A stretch of DNA of 6,492 nucleotides from an uncultured Oscillibacter sp. (GTDB taxonomy: Bacteria > Bacillota > Clostridia > Oscillospirales > Oscillospiraceae): contig CAMHDB010000108.1 in the NCBI GenBank assembly GCA_946183715.1, positions 1 through 6,492 of the forward strand, given 5' to 3'. Shown in pieces: positions 1-5,987 of this stretch. Position 1 is the first letter of the stretch. Each line of letters opens with the position of its first letter. The position numbers and the translations under genes are program-made. The notes under the pieces are model-generated. The model was given only the letters and a program-made list of their open reading frames with translations. It was not told the DNA's origin and did no database searches.

Positions 1-2234
1 GCGGGAAAACGACCGTCTTAATACAGAGAATCTACAATCTGCTGACCTACGGGAGCGGGAGCGACGCCGAATTTGTCCCGGAGTGGGCCACGGAGGACGA
101 TTTGGACTTTCTGGAACGCTTCCCGGACGCGCCCAGTGAGGAGGAGTTCCGGCGCGCGCGGCGGCTGTGCGCCGTAGACCCGCCGCGCCCGTGGGAGATT
201 CTCGCCATCACGTTCACGAACAAGGCCGCCGGGGAACTCAAAGACCGCCTCGCCGCGCGTCTCGGGACAGTCGCGCACGATGTCTGGGCGTCTACGTTCC
301 ACTCGGCCTGCGTGCGTATCCTACGGCGCTATATCGAGTACCTCGGCTTTGAGCGCACGTTTACTATCTACGACAACGACGATTCCCAGCGCGTTTTGAA
401 GCAAATCGCCAAAGACCTCAACCTCGACGCGAAATCCTTCGCGGCAAGAAGCGTACTCTCCGAAATCGGGCGCGCAAAAGACCTGTACATTGGCCCCGAC
501 GAGTACGCGAAAGAGTACGCCTTGGAGCGCGACTGGCGCAAGAACCGTATCGCCAAAATCTACGCCGAATACCAGAAGCGCCTCCGCGCCGCCAACGCCC
601 TCGACTTCGACGACCTTCTCTTTTATACTGTCAAGCTCTTGGAACAGGAGCCGGAAGTCTTAGCGCACTATCAGAACCAGTTCCGCTACGTCCTCGTCGA
701 CGAGTATCAGGACACCAACCACATACAGGAATTGTTGATTTCCCTTTTGTCGGGCGGGCATAATAATCTGTGCGTCGTCGGCGACGACGACCAGTCAATC
801 TACAGCTTCCGGGGGGCCGATATCGACAACATTCTCGGCTTTGAGAAGCGTTACAAAGACTACAACCCCCGTGTTATCCGTCTGGAGCAGAATTACCGTT
901 CCACACAGCATATCCTCGACGCCGCCAACGCCGTCATTGAGAACAATGTCGGACGGAAGGGGAAAACCCTCTGGACGGAGAACGCCCCCGGAGAGAAAGT
1001 ACAAATCAAGACCGTCGAAAGCGAAAACGCGGAGGCGGTGTTCGTCGTAAACGACATTCTGAGCGCGGGGCGGGCCTTCCGGGACAGCGCCATCCTCTAC
1101 CGCATGAACGCGCAGTCGAACGCGCTGGAATACGTCATCAAGGGCAACGGCATTCCCTACCGGGTGATTGGCGGCGTAAAGTTCTTCGACCGCGCCGAAA
1201 TTAAGGATATGCTCGCGTACTTGTGCGTAGTCAACAACCGTCTGGACGATTTGCGTTTCCGGCGTATCGTGAACAACCCGCCGCGCGGAATCGGACAAAC
1301 TACGCTGGCGAAAATCGCGGCACTGGCGGAAAGTCAGGGGCTGTCGCTCTACGAGATATTCCGCAACGCGGACTTGTTCGCTGAATTGAAATCCGTCAAG
1401 GGGAAGCTGTTGAAATTCGCCGACCTGCTGGACGAACTCCGCGAGAAAAGCCGCGAACTGTCGCTGGACGAGTTCTACGACCTGCTGTGTGAAAAAAGCG
1501 GCTACGTGAAAATGCTGGAAGACAAGGCCGACGAGGAAAGTCTGGGGCGGCTGGACAACGTGAAAGAGTTGAAATCGAGCATTACCGCCTACATGGAGCG
1601 TGTGCCGGAGGACGCGACGTTATCCGGTTTCCTGAACGAGACCGCGCTGTACACCGATTTGGACTCGGCGGAGTTCGGCAACAACTCCGTCACGCTGATG
1701 ACGATTCACGCCGCGAAGGGACTGGAATTTCCGGTTGTGTACGTCGTGGGCATGGAGGAGGGCATTTTCCCAAACAACAACGCGCTCTATGACGAAAAGG
1801 GTATGGAAGAGGAGCGGCGGCTGTGCTACGTGGCCATGACCCGCGCCAAAGAACGGTTAGTATTGACGAACGCGCGGCAAAGAATGCTCTACGGCGAAAC
1901 GCGCTCGAATCGGGCGTCGCGCTTTCTGGAGGAAATCCCGGAGGAAGTGTCGCGCTGGGAGGGCAAGCGCCAATCCGGTACCGGGGCGCGAATTTCCTAC
2001 GCATGGGGCGCGTACACGACCGAAAAGCCGAAACCGACGCCGCCGCCCGCGTCTGGGGAGACTGTGTTCCGTGTACAGGCCGGAGACCTCGTAGAGCATA
2101 CGGCGTTCGGGAAGGGTATCGTGCTGAACGTGCAGACAATGGCGCGCGACGCCTTGGTAGAAATCCGGTTCGACGGCCCCGGCGTCAAAAAACTGATGTT
2201 GAACGCCGCCGCTGGGCGTATGAAGAAACTGTAA
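1..2234 (+). CDS. pcrA: PcrA/UvrD-type ATP-dependent DNA helicase, 5' end cut off by window edge
   Basis: A superfamily 1A 3'-to-5' DNA helicase acting in repair, replication restart and removal of proteins from DNA. The frame is open from base 3, giving 743 visible residues, and begins inside Walker A (GKTT, residues 1-4), so the true start lies left of the window. Motifs follow in order: Ia ITFTNKAA (69-76), II DEYQDTN (233-239), III GDDDQSIYSFRGAD (260-273), IV LEQNYRS (294-300), V HAAKGLEF (569-576) and VI YVAMTRA (609-615). The C-terminus (about 688-743, GDLVEHTAFGKGIV and later GVKKL) resembles the Tudor-like domain of PcrA/UvrD that binds RNA polymerase. A Gln/Pro/Lys-rich linker precedes it. 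About 42 extra residues lie between motifs I and Ia compared with Geobacillus PcrA as I recall it. No frameshift or missing catalytic motif is visible. The stop is 12 bases before copA. PcrA is favoured over RecB/AddA-like or Rep relatives because of the motif set and Tudor tail. Confidence 0.95.
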   Translation, partial: GKTTVLIQRIYNLLTYGSGSDAEFVPEWATEDDLDFLERFPDAPSEEEFRRARRLCAVDPPRPWEILAITFTNKAAGELKDRLAARLGTVAHDVWASTFHSACVRILRRYIEYLGFERTFTIYDNDDSQRVLKQIAKDLNLDAKSFAARSVLSEIGRAKDLYIGPDEYAKEYALERDWRKNRIAKIYAEYQKRLRAANALDFDDLLFYTVKLLEQEPEVLAHYQNQFRYVLVDEYQDTNHIQELLISLLSGGHNNLCVVGDDDQSIYSFRGADIDNILGFEKRYKDYNPRVIRLEQNYRSTQHILDAANAVIENNVGRKGKTLWTENAPGEKVQIKTVESENAEAVFVVNDILSAGRAFRDSAILYRMNAQSNALEYVIKGNGIPYRVIGGVKFFDRAEIKDMLAYLCVVNNRLDDLRFRRIVNNPPRGIGQTTLAKIAALAESQGLSLYEIFRNADLFAELKSVKGKLLKFADLLDELREKSRELSLDEFYDLLCEKSGYVKMLEDKADEESLGRLDNVKELKSSITAYMERVPEDATLSGFLNETALYTDLDSAEFGNNSVTLMTIHAAKGLEFPVVYVVGMEEGIFPNNNALYDEKGMEEERRLCYVAMTRAKERLVLTNARQRMLYGETRSNRASRFLEEIPEEVSRWEGKRQSGTGARISYAWGAYTTEKPKPTPPPASGETVFRVQAGDLVEHTAFGKGIVLNVQTMARDALVEIRFDGPGVKKLMLNAAAGRMKKL

Positions 2235-2246
2235 AGAGTGGTGAAG

Positions 2247-4736
2247 ATGGAACAGTACAACGTAACGGGGATGAGCTGCGCGGCGTGCAGTGCGCGCGTC
2301 GAGAAGGCGGTCTCGTGCGTGCCGGGGGTGACAAGCGTCTCGGTCAGCCTGCTGACAAACGCAATGGGCGTAGAGGGCGACGCGTCCCCGGAGGCGATTA
2401 TCGAGGCCGTCGAAAAGGCGGGCTACGGCGCGTCGCGCAAGGGCGCGGCGAAATCCGCGGCGGCGTCGGGCGACGAGGCCGCCTTGGAGGACAAGGAGAC
2501 CCCGCAATTGATACGGCGGCTTGTCTGGTCGCTGGGGTTCCTGTGCGCGCTGATGTATATGTCTATGGGACACATGATGTGGGGCTGGCCGCTCCCGGCG
2601 TTCTACGACGGCAATCACGTCGCAATGGGCCTGACCGAACTGCTGTTGGCCGTCATTGTGATGGTGATTAACCAGAAATTTTTCGTCAGCGGGTTCCGCA
2701 GCCTGTCGCACGGCGCGCCGAATATGGACACCCTCGTCGCGATGGGTTCCGGCGCGGCGTTCGTCTACAGTACGTTCGCGCTGTTCGCCATGACTTCCGC
2801 GCAGGTTCGCGGCGACACGGCGGCGGTCGAACAGTGGATGACGGAGTTTTACTTTGAATCCGCCGCCATGATTCTCACGCTGATTACCATCGGAAAGACG
2901 CTGGAAGCGCGCTCGAAGGGCCGTACAACGGACGCCCTGAAAAGTCTGATGAAACTGGCCCCGCAGACGGCGTTCGTCGTCCGCGACGGCGCGGAAACCG
3001 AAGTCCCGATAGAGCAGGTACAGACCGGGGACATTTTCACCGTCCGCCCGGGACAGCATATCCCCGTGGACGGCGTGGTTGTCGAAGGCGGCGGGGCCGT
3101 CGACGAGGCCGCGCTGACGGGCGAGAGCGTCCCCGTCGACAAGGCCCCCGGCGACGCCGTATCCGCCGCGACCGTCAACCGCTCCGGGTTCCTCAAATGC
3201 CGCGCCACGCGCGTCGGGGAGAATACGACGCTGTCGCAAATTGTCCGGATGGTATCGGACGCCGCCGCGACAAAGGCCCCTGTGGCGCGTATCGCCGACA
3301 GGATTTCCGGAATTTTCGTGCCCGCCGTGATTGCCATCGCCCTCGTGACGACGTTCGTATGGCTCGCGCTGGGCCGCGACGCCGGATTCGCGCTGGCGCG
3401 CGGTATCTCCGTACTGGTGATTAGCTGTCCGTGCGCGCTGGGCCTCGCGACGCCCGTCGCGATTATGGTCGGCAACGGCGTCGGCGCGAAGAACGGGATT
3501 CTGTTCAAGACCGCCGCCGCGCTGGAATCGGCGGGGCGCGTGGAGGTCGTCGCGCTGGATAAAACAGGGACTATCACCGAAGGCGCGCCGCGCGTGACCG
3601 ACATTCTGCCGTCGGACGGCGTGGGCGAAACCGAATTGTTACGCCTCGCCGCCGCCCTCGAACAGCACAGCGAACACCCGTTGTCGAAAGCCGTACTGGA
3701 AGCGGCGCGGGCGCGGAATCTGGACATTCCGGAGGTATCGGATTTCCGGGCCGTCCCGGGGAAGGGCCTCACCGCCACGTTGGACGGCGCGGAGTTGCGC
3801 GGCGGCAACGCCGATTTCGTGGCAGTCACGGACGCGCGCGCGGGGGCGCTGTCTGCGGAGGGCAAGACGCCGTTATACTTCAGTCGTGACGGGCGCGGGC
3901 TGGGCGTCATTGCCGTGGCCGACGTGCTCAAGGCCGACAGTCCGCGGGCCGTCCGGGAATTACAGGCTATGGGCCTCCGCGTCGTCATGCTCACCGGAGA
4001 CAACCAGCGTACCGCCGACGCCATAGGCCGTCAGGCCGGGGTCGATGAAGTGATAGCCGGGGTTCTGCCCGACGGCAAGGAACAGGTCATACGGCGTTTG
4101 CAATCCCGGGGACGCGTCGCGATGGTCGGCGACGGAATCAACGACGCCCCCGCCCTCACCCGCGCCGATACCGGAATCGCAATCGGGGCCGGGACGGATG
4201 TCGCCATTGACGCCGCCGACGTGGTGCTGATGAAGAACAGTCTCCTAGATGTCCCCGCCGCCATTCGCCTCAGCCGCGCCACGTTGCGCAATATCCACGA
4301 AAATTTGTTCTGGGCGTTCTTCTATAACGCGATTGGTATCCCGTTGGCCGCCGGGGCGCTCGTCCCGTTCGGCCTGACACTGCACCCGATGTTCGGCGCG
4401 GCGGCCATGAGTTTGAGCAGTTTCTGCGTAGTCTCGAACGCGCTCCGCCTGAACCTGTTCCGCCCCCACAAGCCCCTTACGCGCAAACAGTCCGGCGCGC
4501 CGGAAACCATACAGGAGGAATCCGCTATGCAAAAGACAATGAATATCGAAGGCATGATGTGCGAGCACTGCGAGGCACGGGTCAAAAAGGCGCTGGAGGC
4601 GCTCCCGGAAGTCGAACAGGCGGCGGTCAGTCACGACAGCGGTACGGCGGTCGTCACGCTCTCCGCGCCCGTCGACGACGCCGCGCTCAAACAGGCCGTC
4701 GAGGCGCAGGATTACAAGGTGCTCGGCATTCAGTAA
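2247..4736 (+). CDS. copA: Copper-exporting P1B-1-type ATPase with N- and C-terminal HMA domains
   Basis: An integral membrane pump that uses ATP to export Cu(I). Counting from ATG 2247 it has 829 residues. An N-terminal heavy-metal-associated domain (about 1-66) carries GMSCAAC, with Cys11 and Cys14. Eight membrane segments are expected; the first is Met-rich. The actuator domain has TGES (291-294), the ion-binding helix CPC (394-396), the phosphorylation loop DKTGT with Asp438, the nucleotide domain His477-Pro478, then TGDN (583-586) and GDGINDAP (628-635). Tyr693-Asn694 and MSLSS (721-725) in the last two helices are the Cu(I) signature of the P1B-1 class, arguing against a Zn/Cd pump. A second HMA domain (about 761-829, Cys772 and Cys775 in CEHC) is fused after a charged linker. 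ATG 2247 is preferred over in-frame GTG 2238 because AGTGG at 2237-2241 sits five bases upstream. The 12-base gap after pcrA suggests co-transcription. No copper-responsive operator is visible. Confidence 0.95.
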   Translation: MEQYNVTGMSCAACSARVEKAVSCVPGVTSVSVSLLTNAMGVEGDASPEAIIEAVEKAGYGASRKGAAKSAAASGDEAALEDKETPQLIRRLVWSLGFLCALMYMSMGHMMWGWPLPAFYDGNHVAMGLTELLLAVIVMVINQKFFVSGFRSLSHGAPNMDTLVAMGSGAAFVYSTFALFAMTSAQVRGDTAAVEQWMTEFYFESAAMILTLITIGKTLEARSKGRTTDALKSLMKLAPQTAFVVRDGAETEVPIEQVQTGDIFTVRPGQHIPVDGVVVEGGGAVDEAALTGESVPVDKAPGDAVSAATVNRSGFLKCRATRVGENTTLSQIVRMVSDAAATKAPVARIADRISGIFVPAVIAIALVTTFVWLALGRDAGFALARGISVLVISCPCALGLATPVAIMVGNGVGAKNGILFKTAAALESAGRVEVVALDKTGTITEGAPRVTDILPSDGVGETELLRLAAALEQHSEHPLSKAVLEAARARNLDIPEVSDFRAVPGKGLTATLDGAELRGGNADFVAVTDARAGALSAEGKTPLYFSRDGRGLGVIAVADVLKADSPRAVRELQAMGLRVVMLTGDNQRTADAIGRQAGVDEVIAGVLPDGKEQVIRRLQSRGRVAMVGDGINDAPALTRADTGIAIGAGTDVAIDAADVVLMKNSLLDVPAAIRLSRATLRNIHENLFWAFFYNAIGIPLAAGALVPFGLTLHPMFGAAAMSLSSFCVVSNALRLNLFRPHKPLTRKQSGAPETIQEESAMQKTMNIEGMMCEHCEARVKKALEALPEVEQAAVSHDSGTAVVTLSAPVDDAALKQAVEAQDYKVLGIQ
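4513..4529 (+). promoter_or_regulatory. Strong in-frame internal Shine-Dalgarno and ATG inside copA, possible free CopZ start
   Basis: AGGAGG at 4513-4518 lies eight bases before ATG 4527, a near-ideal bacterial initiation site and better than the one at the start of copA itself. The ATG is in frame with copA. Initiation here would yield a 69-residue protein ending at the copA stop (4736): a complete HMA fold containing GMMCEHC, the size of a stand-alone CopZ copper chaperone. The signal is seen directly; that it is used is inference. It could be a relic of a formerly separate copZ joined to copA by loss of the stop codon, or chance, since the site also encodes linker residues Gln-Glu-Glu. 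Confidence 0.45.
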
Positions 4737-4752
4737 GCCGCGACACTCCCGT

Positions 4753-4792
4753 AAAACGACCGGAGGGACGGAAAAGTCTCTCCGGTCGTTTT
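4753..4792 (+). terminator. Rho-independent terminator of copA, possibly bidirectional
   Basis: A 13-bp perfect inverted repeat (4753-4765 with 4780-4792) continues inward through one G-U and three Watson-Crick pairs to 17 bp, closing on the six-base loop GGAAAA. It starts 16 bases after the copA stop. The stem base is AAAA/TTTT, so the right side supplies a short U-run on the plus strand and the left side does the same on the minus strand. The U-run is only four bases, so strength is uncertain. Confidence 0.75.
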
Positions 4793-4844
4793 GTCCGATT
4801 CGTGCCGCTGTTCTCTGAAAGCCCCTGTTTTGGCTTGCGGACAT

Positions 4845-4883
4845 AAAAACGGAGACTTTGAATCGTAAAATTCAAAGTCTCCG
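4845..4883 (-). terminator. Rho-independent terminator downstream of tRNA-Ala
   Basis: A 13-bp perfect inverted repeat (4850-4862 with 4871-4883) encloses an eight-base loop whose outer T-A can also pair. Read on the minus strand, the hairpin is followed immediately by TTTTTA (4849-4844), the classic terminator layout. There is no T-run on the plus side, so it is directional. It lies 29 bases beyond the encoded CCA of the tRNA and would end that transcript. Confidence 0.85.
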
Positions 4884-4912
4884 GCTACACGTCAGATTTT
4901 CGGCGCGTAAGG

Positions 4913-4988
4913 TGGTGGACAGTAAGGGATTCGAACCCTCGACCTCTGCGATGCGAACGCAGCGCTCTCCCAACTGAGCTAACCGCCC
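4913..4988 (-). tRNA. tRNA-Ala, anticodon CGC, CCA encoded
   Basis: The 76 bases fold fully by eye. The acceptor stem is GGGCGGU with ACUGUCC, including the G3-U70 wobble that is the main alanine identity element, plus a second wobble G5-U68. The D arm is GCUC/GAGC. The anticodon stem CUGCG/CGCAG carries loop UUCGCAU, giving anticodon CGC, which reads alanine codon GCG. The T arm is GAGGG/CCCUU with loop UUCGAAU. The discriminator is A73 and the CCA end is encoded at 4915-4913. It is transcribed alone from its own promoter and ends at the hairpin at 4845-4883. A dedicated GCG reader fits the many GCG codons in the neighbouring genes. Confidence 0.97.
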
Positions 4989-5039
4989 GAATTTTGTTGC
5001 TGTCCGGAAAGCACTTGCCTTTCCTGTTCAACGTGAGCG

Positions 5040-5068
5040 ATTATAGCACAGTCTTTCGGGTTTGTAAA
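5040..5068 (-). promoter_or_regulatory. Near-consensus sigma-70/SigA promoter of tRNA-Ala
   Basis: On the minus strand TTTACA (-35, 5068-5063) and TATAAT (-10, 5045-5040) are separated by exactly 17 bases, and TGC directly before the -10 makes it an extended -10. Transcription should start near 5033, leaving a leader of about 45 bases before the mature tRNA 5' end at 4988. The -40 to -60 region (about 5073-5093) is A/T-tract rich and could act as a UP element, as is common for stable RNA promoters. Confidence 0.88.
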
Positions 5069-5089
5069 GACCCAAAATGAAATTTTTTC

Positions 5090-5118
5090 AAAAAAGTATC
5101 CGGCCCGCTCGGGCCGGA
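5090..5118 (-). terminator. Rho-independent terminator of the ABC permease operon
   Basis: A 9-bp perfect, very GC-rich inverted repeat (5099-5107 with 5110-5118; in practice an 8-bp stem with a four-base loop) begins eight bases after the permease stop codon on the minus strand. TAC and then six Ts (5095-5090) follow. The U-run is displaced three bases from the stem, which is tolerable. It separates the permease operon from the downstream tRNA promoter. Confidence 0.8.
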
Positions 5119-5126
5119 CACGAGGC

Positions 5127-5969
5127 TTAGAGTTTGCCGCCGGAAGTGGCGATACCTTCCACGAACTGCTTCTGGAAAATGACGTAGATGACCACCATAG
5201 GGAGTACGGCGAGGGTGGCGGCGGCCATCATGGCGGGGTAGTCGCTGGAATACTGTCCGACCATCTTCGAGAGCGCCGCCGAAAGCGTGGTCGTCAGGGC
5301 GTTGGTGTTGACAATCATGGGCCACATGAGGTCCTTGAACGCGAACACGGCGGTAAAGATTCCCAGCGAGACCATCGACGAACGGGTCAGCGGCATCATA
5401 ATCAGCAGGAATTGCTGTCCGATGTTGCACCCGTCGATACTGGCGGCCTCTTCGAGGTCACGCGGCAGTCCCTGATAGCCCGTCTTCAACAGGTACGTCC
5501 CGAACGCCGTCACGATACCCGGAAAGACTAGGCCGAATGTCGTGTTGAGCATGCCCATTTTGGAGACCATCAGGTATTGCGGAATGATGAAAATCTGTCC
5601 GGGCACCATCATTTGTATGAGCACCAGCGAGAACATGAGCGTCTTGCCGGGGAATTTGAGCCGCCCGAACGCGTACCCGGCCATGGTCGCCGTGAGGCAG
5701 GCGCACACGACGCGGAAGAAAATCATCAGGAGGGTATTCTTGTAGAGAATGAGGAAGTTGTAGGAAGTCCAGACGGTGGCGAAGTTGTTCCAGTGCCAGC
5801 CGCTGGCGGGGAAGATGTAGAACGGGTCGACGGAAATGGCCTCCTGATTGGTCTTGACCGCCGTCAGCACCATCCACGCGAACGGTACAAGCATGATAAA
5901 GGCCATAACCGTCAGAATGACGTACATGATAATGGTATTCAAACGGTCTCTTGCGCGCGCGCTTTCCAT
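5127..5969 (-). CDS. Carbohydrate ABC transporter permease, MalG-type (CUT1 family)
   Basis: One of the two membrane subunits of a binding-protein-dependent sugar importer. The 280-residue protein has the usual family length and six predicted membrane segments (roughly 13-35, 77-103, 109-131, 141-163, 199-220 and 246-268). The cytoplasmic EAA loop that docks on the ATPase is intact: Glu174-Ala175-Ala176, Asp179-Gly180 and Pro193 in MMPL. The C-terminal FVEGIATSGGKL is the standard ending of MalG-like subunits. ATG 5969 is preceded by the purine-rich AGGAAGGGGGA (5987-5977) filling the 18-base gap after the MalF-type gene, so the pair is co-transcribed and probably forms the permease heterodimer. 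The imported sugar cannot be told from the permease alone. No binding protein or ATPase gene is in the window; in CUT1 systems the ATPase (MsmX-like) is often encoded elsewhere. Confidence 0.95.
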   Translation of the reverse strand: MESARARDRLNTIIMYVILTVMAFIMLVPFAWMVLTAVKTNQEAISVDPFYIFPASGWHWNNFATVWTSYNFLILYKNTLLMIFFRVVCACLTATMAGYAFGRLKFPGKTLMFSLVLIQMMVPGQIFIIPQYLMVSKMGMLNTTFGLVFPGIVTAFGTYLLKTGYQGLPRDLEEAASIDGCNIGQQFLLIMMPLTRSSMVSLGIFTAVFAFKDLMWPMIVNTNALTTTLSAALSKMVGQYSSDYPAMMAAATLAVLPMVVIYVIFQKQFVEGIATSGGKL

Positions 5970-5987
5970 TGCACAGTCCCCCTTCCT

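Noticed and set aside
102..104. TTG as the start of the helicase gene, giving a 710-residue protein
   Set aside because: The same frame is open back to base 3 and encodes the Walker A residues GKTT, which the helicase needs. The real start is outside the window.
2238..2246. GTG 2238 or GTG 2241 as the copA start
   Set aside because: ATG 2247 has a better-placed ribosome-binding sequence (AGTGG, five bases upstream), and the HMA domain begins right after it. The GTG choice adds only three residues and cannot be fully excluded.
1857..3239. Long open frame on the minus strand (460 residues) across the pcrA-copA junction
   Set aside because: It is antisense to two clearly real genes, is Arg/His-rich with no recognisable domain, and results from the scarcity of stops in GC-rich antisense frames.
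2849..4024. Minus-strand open frame of 391 residues inside copA
   Set aside because: It is a low-complexity Ser/Ala/Arg/Thr-rich translation opposite the catalytic core of copA, a shadow of codon bias.
4559..4846. Small plus-strand frame of 95 residues overlapping the copA end and the terminator
   Set aside because: No ribosome-binding site or domain; it runs through the copA terminator hairpin in another frame.
4753..4883. The two hairpins as a repeat family or CRISPR-like array
   Set aside because: The two hairpins share little sequence with each other, no regular repeat-spacer pattern is present, and both fit terminators.
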